Part shown: positions 1 to 9,229 of the stretch, piece after piece | How the letters are laid out: every line of letters begins with the position of its first letter | Numbering within the stretch: position 1 is the first letter of the stretch | Assembly: GCA_021199295.1 (NCBI GenBank) | Contig: JAJQII010000067.1 | Location: forward strand, 1 to 64,000 | Direction: 5' to 3' | DNA: 64,000 nucleotides | DNA from: Clostridia bacterium | GTDB lineage: Bacteria; Bacillota; Clostridia; Christensenellales; Borkfalkiaceae | Made by a program: the position numbers and the translations under genes | The notes under the pieces: model-generated | The model's input: only the letters and a program-made list of their open reading frames with translations | What the model was told of the DNA's origin: nothing | Databases searched by the model: none

Positions 1-94
1 CGCAATTTGCTACCGCAAATATGCGATTATATTGCGGTCTGTTTCTCGTGAATTTCTTTTTGCATTGCTGTACAAAAAGTTCACCCCCTTAGTT

Positions 95-1348
95 TCACAC
101 TTCGGCGGATAACTTGCCTGCCACGGCAGAGGCGGCGGCAACGTACGGGGAGGCAAGGTAAACCTCGCTCGTAACGTGCCCCATTCTGCCCACAAAGTTG
201 CGGTTAGTGGTAGAAACGCACCTTTCGTTTTCGGCAAGTATGCCCATATGCCCGCCGAGGCAGGGGCCGCAGGTGGGGGTAGAAACTATCGCCCCCGCCT
301 TGATGAATATTTCAACAAGCCCTTCTTTTATAGCCTGCATATAAATATCGTTGGTCGCTGGAATAATTATGGCGCGTACGCCCTTGGCTACCTTTTTGCC
401 CTTTAAAACTTCCGCCGCAATTCTCAGGTCAGAAATTCTGCCGTTTGTGCAGCTGCCTATAACAACCTGGTCTATCTTTATGTCGCCCCACTGGTCGGGC
501 GTTCTGGTGTTTTCAGGCAGGTGGGGGAAGGCTACCGTGGGTTTAAGTTCGGAAAGGTCTATAACATACTCGGCGTCGTATTCGGCGTCGTCGTCCGCCA
601 TAAATATTTTAGGGCTGCGTTTAAACCGCCCGTTCATATATTCCAGGGCAGCCCCGTCCACGGGGAAAATGCCGTTTTTAGCGCCAGCCTCTATAGCCAT
701 GTTGCAAATGGTGAACCTGTCGTCCATGGTAAGGTTTTTCACGCCGCTGCCGAAAAATTCCATTGACTTGTACAAAGCGCCGTCCACGCCTATCATGCCT
801 ATTATATGAAGGATAAGATCTTTGCCGCTTACGTTTTTGGCAGGTTTGCCTTTAAGCACGAATTTGAGGGCGGAGGGTACTTTAAACCACGCCTTGCCGC
901 TCATCATGCCCGCCGCCATATCGGTAGAGCCCACGCCTGTGGAAAACGCGCCCAGAGCGCCGTAGGTACAGGTATGGCTGTCCGCCCCGATTACAAGGTC
1001 GCCAGCGCCTACAAGTCCCTTTTCGGGCACTAAAGCGTGTTCTATGCCCATAGCGCCCACGTCGTAAAAGTACTGTAAATTCTGTTCGGCGGCGAACTCG
1101 CGGCACATTTTGCACTGCAGGGCGCTCTTTATGTCTTTGTTGGGAGCAAAATGGTCCATTATAAGGGCGATATCACTCTTATCCGTAACCTTTGCAGCCC
1201 CTGCTTTTTTAAATTCCTTTATGGCAACCGGCCCTGTTATATCGTTAGCCATAACAAGGTCGAGCCTTGCTTCGATAAGCTGACCTGCCTTAACGCTGTC
1301 AAGCCCCGCGTGGTACGCAAGGATTTTCTGCGACATTGTCATTCCCAT
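95..1348 (-). CDS. leuC: 3-isopropylmalate dehydratase large subunit
   Basis: [50 protein letters not shown] aconitase-family Fe-S motifs; 417 aa, bacterial/archaeal short LeuC type. Confidence 0.95.
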   Translation of the reverse strand: MGMTMSQKILAYHAGLDSVKAGQLIEARLDLVMANDITGPVAIKEFKKAGAAKVTDKSDIALIMDHFAPNKDIKSALQCKMCREFAAEQNLQYFYDVGAMGIEHALVPEKGLVGAGDLVIGADSHTCTYGALGAFSTGVGSTDMAAGMMSGKAWFKVPSALKFVLKGKPAKNVSGKDLILHIIGMIGVDGALYKSMEFFGSGVKNLTMDDRFTICNMAIEAGAKNGIFPVDGAALEYMNGRFKRSPKIFMADDDAEYDAEYVIDLSELKPTVAFPHLPENTRTPDQWGDIKIDQVVIGSCTNGRISDLRIAAEVLKGKKVAKGVRAIIIPATNDIYMQAIKEGLVEIFIKAGAIVSTPTCGPCLGGHMGILAENERCVSTTNRNFVGRMGHVTSEVYLASPYVAAASAVAGKLSAEV

Positions 1349-1424
1349 TTTATGGCAGCCTCCTTAAGTGTATTGTGGTTGGTACGTATGCGTTAGTTTT
1401 GGCATAGTACGGGGTTAATTTGTT

Positions 1425-2183
1425 TTATGCGTTAATTTCTTCCTTCGTTTCGATAGGGGCTGGCCCTTTGGGCGAAGAGAAATCCACGACAACGCTGCCC
1501 GTCGAGCGGGCTCTGAACGATTTTCCGCTTTCGGATATGTTTTCTTTGCCGATAACCGAAGCGCCTTCAAGGGCTATGGTATAGTCCTTTTCGTTGCCTA
1601 CCATATTGGCGGTAACAGTGCCGCTGCCCGCGTCGAGTACGGTAAAGTCGCAGGTCGAGCAGCTTACGCCTATGTTGCCGTTCTTCATGCGGCATTCGGT
1701 CTTTTTGCAGAAAGAGTTTTCAATTTCCACCCTGCCGCCGTCGGCTAAGGCGTTTGCCAGGTTTTTCACCGTGATGTCGTTCGCGGATATGTCAAGGTCT
1801 TTTGCCTTTACGGCAAGGTTTTCAAACGTGCAGCCGCTTACCTGCGTTTTAATGTCGCCGCCGTTTATTTCAACGTCGCCAAAGATAGTGTCGGCAAGCG
1901 TTACGCTGCCGTTCTGCATCCTTAAAACGAGCGACGGAACGTTACATTCGGGTATAAGAAAGTTGATTTCGGGCGCGTGCAGTTTTAAAAACGGGCGTTT
2001 GAGCTGGCGCAGCGTTACCACTCCGTCGCCTTCGGCGAAGTGGGGCATCAGGTTTTTGCTGTATTCTATAACCAGCTGAGGCCTTGAGGTGGTCGTAAAG
2101 GTTATCTGCGCATCGTAAACGCTACAGTCAATTTTTATAACGTCTGCTTTGGCGCGATAGGTCTTAATTTTTTTATGTTTCAT
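1425..2183 (-). CDS. DUF4097-like putative beta-helical protein (start taken at MKHKKIKTYR)
   Basis: Repetitive beta pattern (NGSVTLADTIFGDVEINGGDIKTQVSGCTFENLAVKAKDLDISANDITVKNL) typical of DUF4097/DUF4098 adhesin-like proteins. Confidence 0.6.
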   Translation of the reverse strand: MKHKKIKTYRAKADVIKIDCSVYDAQITFTTTSRPQLVIEYSKNLMPHFAEGDGVVTLRQLKRPFLKLHAPEINFLIPECNVPSLVLRMQNGSVTLADTIFGDVEINGGDIKTQVSGCTFENLAVKAKDLDISANDITVKNLANALADGGRVEIENSFCKKTECRMKNGNIGVSCSTCDFTVLDAGSGTVTANMVGNEKDYTIALEGASVIGKENISESGKSFRARSTGSVVVDFSSPKGPAPIETKEEINA

Positions 2184-2310
2184 GAATAAACGAACTCCAG
2201 AATTAATTGGTTCGGCAATATGCCGCAATCATTTCCCCCTTAAAGTTCAGTATGTCTTAAAGCCGAGGGGTTTACCATATGTGTATTATATGCCCCTTAA
2301 AGGCGTTTTT

Positions 2311-3990
2311 TTACTTATTTTTCCAGACAGCCCCTTCAGATGCCGAAGTAACGCTCTGGCGGTAACGCGCAAGGTAGCCTGTAACGGGTTTTACAACGGG
2401 CGTAAAAGTTTGCCTGCGGCGCTCTATCTCCTTTTCGTCCACGCGCAGGTTAATAGAGCAGCCCTCTATGTCTATATCTATGATATCGCCGTCTTGCACA
2501 AGCCCTATAAGACCGCCTGCCGCCGCCTCGGGGCATACGTGCCCTATTGCAGCTCCGCGCGTAGCGCCTGAAAATCTGCCGTCGGTGATAAGGGCGCAGT
2601 CAGCGCCCAGTCCAGCGCCGACTATGGCAGAGGTAGGGGTAAGCATCTCGCGCATGCCCGGGCCGCCCACAGGACCTTCGTAGCGTATTACAACCACGTC
2701 GCCCTTTACTATCTTGCCCGAAGATATAGCCTGCATGGCTTCTTCTTCGCTGTCAAAGCACTTCGCAGGGCCGCTGTGGCGGTACATTTTGGGATCTACG
2801 GCGGATTTTTTTACTACCGAGCCTTCGGGTGCAAGGTTGCCTTTGAGTATGGCAAGCCCGCCCGTTTGGGAATAGGGATTGGATACGGGACGTATAATTT
2901 CGGCGTCTCGCACGCGTGCATCCTTTATTACCTCGTGCAAGGTTACGCCGCTTGCCGTCATAACGCTTCCGTCTAAAAGTCCAGCGTCTTCAAGTTCTTT
3001 CATTACGGCTGATATGCCGCCTGCCTCGTTGAGTTCCTCTATATAGTGGTCGCCTGCGGGGGCAAGCCTGCAAAGGTTGGGCGTGGAGGCTGATATGCCG
3101 TTCATTATATCTATAGAAACTTTATCTTTAAGCCCTGCCTCGTTTGCCACGGCAAGAAGGTGCAGTACCGAGTTTGTTGAAGCTCCTATTGCCATATCCA
3201 CCGTTTCGGCGTTTTTGAATGCCTTTGCCGTAAGAATGTCTGAAGGGCGTATGTTTTTCCTTAAAAGGTTCATAACGGCAGCGCCCGCCTCTTTAGCCAG
3301 GGCAAGCCTTGCCGAATATGCCATAGGTATCGTGCCGTTGCCGGGGAGAGCCATGCCCAATGCTTCGCACAGGCAGTTCATGCTGTTTGCCGTGAACATT
3401 CCCGAGCACGAGCCGCAGCTGGGGCAGGCGTTACATTCGAAGTCTTTAAGTTCCTCGCCGTCAATCTTTCCCGCGTTGTACGCGCCCACTTCCTCGAACA
3501 TGGTGGAAAGCGAGGTCTTTTTGCCGCGTACGTGCCCCGCGAGCATAGGGCCTCCCGAAACAAAGACAGAGGGGATATTAACCCTTGCCGCCGCCATAAG
3601 CATACCGGGGATTATCTTGTCGCAGTTGCCTATAAACACGGCTGCCTGAAGGGCGTGCGCCCTGATTAAAATTTCCGAACTGTCGGCTATAATCTCGCGC
3701 GAGGGCAGGGAGTACTTCATTCCCGAGTGCCCCATCGCGATGCCATCGCACACGCCTATGGCGGGCACTATTACGGGTTTGCCGCCTGCCGCGATAACTC
3801 CTTCCGAAGCCGCTCGCGCTATCATATCGAGGTGCATGTGCCCCGGGATTATTTCGCTCTGGGCGCATATAATGCCTACTATGGGCTTTTTCATTTCGCT
3901 GTCAGTCCATCCGAGAGCCCTTAAAAGGGAGCGCTGCGAACTCATATCTGTACTTTCAGAAAATATATTCTGTAAATTATCCTCTTTCAT
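2311..3990 (-). CDS. ilvD: dihydroxy-acid dehydratase
   Basis: IIPGHMHLDMIA, GNCDKIIPGMLMAAARVNIPSVFVSGGPM, CPSCGSCSGMFTANSMNCL, TDGRFSGATRGAAIGHVCPEA. Confidence 0.97.
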   Translation of the reverse strand: MKEDNLQNIFSESTDMSSQRSLLRALGWTDSEMKKPIVGIICAQSEIIPGHMHLDMIARAASEGVIAAGGKPVIVPAIGVCDGIAMGHSGMKYSLPSREIIADSSEILIRAHALQAAVFIGNCDKIIPGMLMAAARVNIPSVFVSGGPMLAGHVRGKKTSLSTMFEEVGAYNAGKIDGEELKDFECNACPSCGSCSGMFTANSMNCLCEALGMALPGNGTIPMAYSARLALAKEAGAAVMNLLRKNIRPSDILTAKAFKNAETVDMAIGASTNSVLHLLAVANEAGLKDKVSIDIMNGISASTPNLCRLAPAGDHYIEELNEAGGISAVMKELEDAGLLDGSVMTASGVTLHEVIKDARVRDAEIIRPVSNPYSQTGGLAILKGNLAPEGSVVKKSAVDPKMYRHSGPAKCFDSEEEAMQAISSGKIVKGDVVVIRYEGPVGGPGMREMLTPTSAIVGAGLGADCALITDGRFSGATRGAAIGHVCPEAAAGGLIGLVQDGDIIDIDIEGCSINLRVDEKEIERRRQTFTPVVKPVTGYLARYRQSVTSASEGAVWKNK

Positions 3991-4034
3991 AAAAAACTCC
4001 GTAAATTAACGATTGGCGGCACAATATGCCTTAA

Positions 4035-4574
4035 TTAAATATTGTCGCCGTAGCAGTCGCGGTCCTTTAACGTGTGCGTGCCGCGGGCAAGCACTGTGAC
4101 GCCCGTGCGCTGCATTTCCAGAACGCCGTAAGGCTCGATAACCTTTAAAAAGGCGTCTATTTTAGAGGGGATGCCCGTAAGCTCGAGTATCATTGTGTCT
4201 ACCGAAAGGTCTACGACTTTTGCCTTGTAAATTTCCTTTATCTCCACGATTTCCCGCCTTACGTCTGCCGTGGCAGGTACTTTTATAAGCAGAAGTTCCC
4301 TGTAAACGCAGTCAAGCTCGTCGGCACAGCCTATCTTTTTAACGTCGTCCAGCTTGTCCATCTGCTTAATCATCTGGTAAAGGGTGTATTCGTCGCCTAT
4401 AAGCACTATCGTCATACGCGATATTGCAGGGTCTTCGGTGGTGCACACGCTCAAAGATTCTATGTTGTAGCCCCTGCGCGCGAACAGCCCGCATATCCTT
4501 GTGAGTACGCCGCTTTTATTGGAAACCAGAGCGCCTATAGTCCATTTCTGTTTGTCTTTTACATATTCAGCCAT
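4035..4574 (-). CDS. ilvN: acetolactate synthase small subunit
   Basis: ACT domain start WTIGALVSNKSGVLTRICGLFARRGYNIESLSV; directly adjacent to ilvB. Confidence 0.95.
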   Translation of the reverse strand: MAEYVKDKQKWTIGALVSNKSGVLTRICGLFARRGYNIESLSVCTTEDPAISRMTIVLIGDEYTLYQMIKQMDKLDDVKKIGCADELDCVYRELLLIKVPATADVRREIVEIKEIYKAKVVDLSVDTMILELTGIPSKIDAFLKVIEPYGVLEMQRTGVTVLARGTHTLKDRDCYGDNI

Positions 4575-4575
4575 A

Positions 4576-6246
4576 TCAGTTATCCTCCATTTTGCGTATC
4601 TGCGTATCGTACGTCGCCCCGGGTTTAATCATGGGTAAAACGTTTTCGTCGCGGGATATGCGGCAGTCTACCAGTACAGGCAGGCACTTTTCAGTAGCCT
4701 GGGCGTAAGCCGCCTTAAGCACGGGTTCTATATCTTCGTCTTTGGCTATGGTCATGCCTATCGCGCCAAAACTTTCGGCAAATTTTACGTAGTCGGTCTT
4801 TTTGTCGAGAGTGGTCTGTGAAAATCTGTTATTGTAGAAAATCTTCTGCCACTGCCTTACCATGCCTAAAACGCCGTTGTTCATCAAAAGTATTATGATG
4901 GGAGTACCCTGCGTTACAGCCGTGGAAAGTTCGTTAAGGTTCATATTAAAGCATCCGTCGCCCGTAACGAGTACGGCGGGTTTGCCGCTGCCGAAGCATG
5001 CGCCTATCGCAGCGCCCATGCCGTAACCCATAGTGCCCAGGCCGCCCGACGAGCAGAAAAGGCGGGGTTTGTTTATTTTATAGTATTGCGCCGTCCACAT
5101 CTGGTGCTGGCCCACGTCGGTAACAAGGGGCATATCGTCGGGGAAAATTTCGCAAGCCTTGGCAAGTATGTTTACGGCAAGCTCGTCCGCTCCCTTCTTT
5201 AAGGGCTCTTGCACCTTGTTTTGCTGCATCTTTTCTATCCATTCGGCGTGGTCTACTTTGCCAGCCATAGGGATAAGGGTGGTAAGGGCGTTGTAAAGGT
5301 CGCCCATCACGTGTATGGTAGAAACTACGTTTTTGTCGAGTTCGGCGTTGTCTATGTCTATGTGTATTACCGTCTTGCCCTTTGCGAAGGCGTCACGGTT
5401 AAGCGCTACCCTGTCTGAAAAACGAGTGCCGAGGGCTATAAGCGTGTCTGCCTCCATACATGCTTTTGCCGCCGCAACCGAGCCGTGCATGCCTATCATA
5501 CCCAGGCACAGTTTGTCGCCGTCGGGTATGCAGCCCTTGCCCATAAGGGTGTAGGCTATGGGGCTCTGTATATTTTCGGCGAACAGCCTTAAAAGGTCAG
5601 AGGCGTTTGCCGAAATTATGCCGCCGCCCGCTATGATAAGGGGGCGCTTGCTCTCTTTAATGGCTTTTGCCGCACTCTCTAATTTGCTTTCGGGAACAGG
5701 AAGGGCGGTATACTTTACGGGCTCTTGCGGCTCGTAGTCGCACACCTGCGTCTGCACGTTTTTAAGTATATCTATAAGCACAGGGCCTTTTCTGCCGCTT
5801 GAGGCTATATAGAATGCCTGCCTTACCACGTCGGCAAGTTCGCTTACGTCTTTAACAATGTAGTTGTGTTTGGTAATGGGTATCGTGATGCCGCTTATGT
5901 CAATCTCCTGGAAGCTGTCCCTGCCTAAAAGGGAGAGCCCCACGTTGCCCGTTATTGCAACCATAGGGATAGAGTCCATATAGGCAGTGGCAATGCCCGT
6001 TACAAGGTTGGTTGCCCCGGGGCCGCTGGTAGCAAAACATACGCCCACTTTGCCCGTGGTACGCGCGTAACCGTCAGCCGCGTGTGCAGCGCCCTGTTCG
6101 TGGGCGGTAAGTATGTGGTTTATCTTCCCGTTGCGGTACAATGCGTCGTAAATGTCGAGCACCGTTCCGCCGGGGTAACCGAATATTGTGTCTACGCCTT
6201 GCTCTAAAAGGCAGTTTATCAGTATTTCCGCACCGGTCATTTTCAT
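4576..6246 (-). CDS. ilvB: acetolactate synthase large subunit
   Basis: ThDP enzyme: FGYPGGTVLDIYDALY, HEQGAAHAADGYARTTGKVGVCFATSGPGATNLVTG, GDGCFNMNLNELSTAV. Confidence 0.96.
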   Translation of the reverse strand: MKMTGAEILINCLLEQGVDTIFGYPGGTVLDIYDALYRNGKINHILTAHEQGAAHAADGYARTTGKVGVCFATSGPGATNLVTGIATAYMDSIPMVAITGNVGLSLLGRDSFQEIDISGITIPITKHNYIVKDVSELADVVRQAFYIASSGRKGPVLIDILKNVQTQVCDYEPQEPVKYTALPVPESKLESAAKAIKESKRPLIIAGGGIISANASDLLRLFAENIQSPIAYTLMGKGCIPDGDKLCLGMIGMHGSVAAAKACMEADTLIALGTRFSDRVALNRDAFAKGKTVIHIDIDNAELDKNVVSTIHVMGDLYNALTTLIPMAGKVDHAEWIEKMQQNKVQEPLKKGADELAVNILAKACEIFPDDMPLVTDVGQHQMWTAQYYKINKPRLFCSSGGLGTMGYGMGAAIGACFGSGKPAVLVTGDGCFNMNLNELSTAVTQGTPIIILLMNNGVLGMVRQWQKIFYNNRFSQTTLDKKTDYVKFAESFGAIGMTIAKDEDIEPVLKAAYAQATEKCLPVLVDCRISRDENVLPMIKPGATYDTQIRKMEDN

Positions 6247-6305
6247 AATTAAAACTCCTTAAACGCTTCGAAAGTATTCCAATATTAAATAATTATATTT
6301 TTACT

Positions 6306-6334
6306 ATTTTAAAATAACACGGGTACAATGTCAA
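6306..6334 (-). promoter_or_regulatory. sigma-70-type promoter candidate upstream of ilvB
   Basis: Minus strand TTGACA (6334-6329), 17-bp spacer, TAAAAT (6311-6306). Confidence 0.6.
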
Positions 6335-6383
6335 GAAAAATAGTGCCAAAGTGGCTTTTTTGTGCTATTATCCCCGAGATATG

Positions 6384-6725
6384 CTAAAAATTACCGCCGT
6401 TCCAGCCCCAGTCTTTAACGCCGCGGTAGGTAACGTAAACGTCGCCGCCGTCAGTCCCGAGTGTCTTTTTTAGTATTTCGCATACCTTAGCCGTCATTTT
6501 GTCGTAGCAGTCGGGCGAGGCGTCGCCGAATAAATTGACCGCCACATATGCCGCGTTGTCGCGTTTTTTGCCGCCGAAATAAAGGGTATAGCCGTCGTCT
6601 ATGCCCACCATAAGGTAGCTTTCGGTTTTGTGGATTAAAGATACGGCTTTGCCGAGTTCGGTTTTAATCTGGTCTTTTTGTTGTTCCGTAATATTTTTGC
6701 TTAATTTGCAATCGATGAATGGCAA
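6384..6725 (-). CDS. MIF/phenylpyruvate-tautomerase-like protein
   Basis: PFIDCKLSKNITEQQKDQIKTELGKAVSLIHKTESYLMVGIDDGYTLYFGG resembles MIF superfamily. Confidence 0.75.
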   Translation of the reverse strand: MPFIDCKLSKNITEQQKDQIKTELGKAVSLIHKTESYLMVGIDDGYTLYFGGKKRDNAAYVAVNLFGDASPDCYDKMTAKVCEILKKTLGTDGGDVYVTYRGVKDWGWNGGNF

Positions 6726-6757
6726 TTTTGCCTCCTTTTTTTGTTGATTTTAATGGT

Positions 6758-7428
6758 AGTTTCGGCTATCAAATTACCGTTTGTATTCCTTCCCTTTGAG
6801 GGAGGCAAGATAAGGTAAGAATGGTAGCCGAAAAGCGTTTTTTCCTGGCTTTCCGCGAGCCGCTATCGCTCTTAGCGTGCGAGCGATAGCGACACTCTAA
6901 GCACCTTATTGTAAAAGGTTTCAGATAATAAGGCGCAGATAACCTCACGTCACGCTACGAGTTCCTCAGGATGACGTAGTGTACGGTCGTCCCTCCTTAG
7001 GTGCGGCAGAAACGCATATGTCATTGCGAGGGGGTTCTACCCCGTGGCAATCTCGCGAGGACTCGCGACCAGCAAGCAGGGCGGCAGATAAGTTATTTAA
7101 AAATAATATGCTACTTTCTAACAACTCTCCGCCTTATAAAAAGGTGAGGATGATAGCTGAAAGGTAACCAGCTTAGATTGCCGCGCTGCGCTCGCAATGA
7201 CAAAGGATGTGTGCCGCTTGCAAGCGGTGGTAAGGCATTGCAACTTGCGTTGCACGACAGCCGAGCTCTTAAGGCAGGAGATCTTTCGGCTACACTACAC
7301 TTTGTTCCGTTCCGCTCAAGATGACAAGGGCGTTGTCCTTGTACAGCCCTGCGGGCTGTCATCTCGACCGAAGTGGAGAGATCTCCAACCGGTAGCAAAA
7401 TGCTTTTCAGCTATCATATTACCGCATT
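6758..7428. repeat. Composite intergenic repeat region (mosaic of dispersed repeat modules)
   Basis: Contains four copies of the motif GGTAnTATGATAGCYGAAAG (two in each orientation), hairpin CGCTATCGCTC/GAGCGATAGCG, and modules shared with 26.46-26.94 kb and 36.96-37.27 kb. Confidence 0.8.
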
Positions 7429-7439
7429 AAAGGTGTAGC

Positions 7440-8729
7440 CTACATTTTTCGGTAATCGGGGCATAGTACCGTGCCAATTTGTTTTGTGGCTGGCGTAATT
7501 TTTACTTTTTCAGAAATTTCCACCCCGCACACAATCAATATGTCGTTGCCGTCTGCCACAAGGGGAATGGTATCCCTGAGGCGGGCGGGTATTTTAACGT
7601 CGGTAAACCAGTCGTTAAGTTTTTTCGTGCCGCCGCCGAATTTGGTAAATAAGTCGCCCTCTTGCCGCGTGCGTATAACGGCGCTTTCGGGTATGCAATT
7701 TCTGTCGAATTGTAAAACTTTTTGGCTTTCCTTGTCATATTTTGCAACTTTGCAGCCTATATATAGCGTGCCGCTGCGGTACTCGCCTTGGGGGAAGGGA
7801 ACGCTTTGGCTGTCTTTGGCGGCGGCGGGGCAAAAGGATATACCGTTTTGCTCTTTGCGGCAGATTATTCCCAAAAGATTAAACTGCTTGCCGTTTTCGG
7901 CGCTCTGCATATCGTAAAGGCGGTCTATGTGCCCTCGCGTATAGTCCTTTAAACCAAAGCCTGTAAATACCTTTAACACAGCCCTTTCAAAAATAACTTT
8001 TTCAGGCGTGTTTTTTATTAATTGCCCCCCATATATGCCCGAAATAACGGCATTTTGCTCTATAATTTTATCAAAGTAAGCCTCCGTTTCGGCAGCTATG
8101 CGTGAAAATCTGTAAATTGCTTTTGCCGCCCCTGGTACGGAATTTTCAAGTTCGGGCAAAACGTTGTGCCTTATTTTGTTGCGCGTGTAGTCGTTGGTAA
8201 AATTGCTTTCGTCGGTGACGAAAGGTATTTTATTTTCTGCAATGTAGCCGTCAATTTCTTCGCGGGAAACGGTGATAAGGGGGTGCAAAAGGTACACGCC
8301 GCCCGCAATCCCGTCGGTAATGCCCTCAGCGCCCGCCAGCCCCGAGCCCCGCGCAAGGTTAAAAAGCACTGTCTCGGCGTTGTCGTTTAAATGGTGGGCG
8401 GTTGCCACGGCGTCGGCGTTAAAGTGCAGGGCTGCCTTTGCGTAGCACTCATGCCGCCATGCGCGTGCAGATTGCTCGGTAAGTTTTCCCTTTCCGTCGT
8501 ATTCAAAACTTATAAGCGGTACGCCGTTAGTCTGGCAATACTCGCGCACGAATGCACTGTCGGCGGCGCTTGCTTTGCCCCGTATTTTATGGTCGCAGTT
8601 AAGGGCGCAAAGGGTGATGCCGTGTTCGCCGCCGTGCTTTAATAGGTAGTGCAGCAGCGCCATGGAATCTTTGCCGCCAGAAACGGCAACGCATATTTTC
8701 AGATTTTCGGCGTCTAATTTTGGTTGCAT
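7440..8729 (-). CDS. tilS: tRNA(Ile)-lysidine synthase
   Basis: PP-loop VAVSGGKDSMALLHYL, ATAHHLNDNAETVLFNLARGSG; start taken at MQPKLDAENL. Confidence 0.93.
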   Translation of the reverse strand: MQPKLDAENLKICVAVSGGKDSMALLHYLLKHGGEHGITLCALNCDHKIRGKASAADSAFVREYCQTNGVPLISFEYDGKGKLTEQSARAWRHECYAKAALHFNADAVATAHHLNDNAETVLFNLARGSGLAGAEGITDGIAGGVYLLHPLITVSREEIDGYIAENKIPFVTDESNFTNDYTRNKIRHNVLPELENSVPGAAKAIYRFSRIAAETEAYFDKIIEQNAVISGIYGGQLIKNTPEKVIFERAVLKVFTGFGLKDYTRGHIDRLYDMQSAENGKQFNLLGIICRKEQNGISFCPAAAKDSQSVPFPQGEYRSGTLYIGCKVAKYDKESQKVLQFDRNCIPESAVIRTRQEGDLFTKFGGGTKKLNDWFTDVKIPARLRDTIPLVADGNDILIVCGVEISEKVKITPATKQIGTVLCPDYRKM

Positions 8730-9090
8730 ACCGCCATTATAACACGCTTTATTAAAATTTGCAACAAAGTATCTTTTGCCGCCGCGTAAAACCCGTTTTT
8801 TTTGTGTGTTTATACATTTTATGCGCATAAAATTCATTTTTTAAGGCGGTCGCCGCCAGCCGTAATTATAAGTTTTACTTATCCCCCGAAATTGACAATC
8901 CTGTCAAAATCAGCAGATTTAGCGGTATTACATCGGGTATATGCACAATATATGGCATAATATAGCGCCTGCACAGGTCGTTGTTTGGCTTGCATATTCG
9001 GGCAGAATGTGGTTATGTGAAATATAAGTGAAAATTATAGTAAATATTATTTTTATTATTACTTTCTTTTGAAAACCCTTTGCAAATAAG

Positions 9091-9119
9091 TTGAATTTTC
9101 CGTCACGATATTATATAAT
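9091..9119 (+). promoter_or_regulatory. Promoter candidate for the surface protease/peptide uptake locus
   Basis: TTGAAT-17 bp-TATAAT, ~110 bp upstream of the 9230 start. Confidence 0.6.
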
Positions 9120-9229
9120 ACTAAATGCGTAAAGTTTTGGGAATGGCGCATGCGTAGCCGTTCCCGTAACGTGTACGGCAGTACCGTTTGTTGTCTGCCT
9201 GAAAATTAATCCTGTAAGGGAGTTATAGA

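Noticed and set aside
351-809. Long plus-strand ORFs antisense to leuC, ilvD and nrdD (for example 3077-3649, 52001-53323)
   Set aside because: They mirror strong conserved genes on the opposite strand and have composition typical of antisense shadows
6247-6384. T-box or leader peptide upstream of ilvB
   Set aside because: No AGGGTGG-type T-box core and no run of Leu/Ile/Val codons in a short ORF was visible
6979-7398. Small ORFs in the intergenic repeat regions (6979-7167, 7111-7398, 7197-7430, 26707-26988, 37005-37202)
   Set aside because: They consist of translated repeat sequence (for example LSLRAQRGNL, VILRERSET) with no independent coding support
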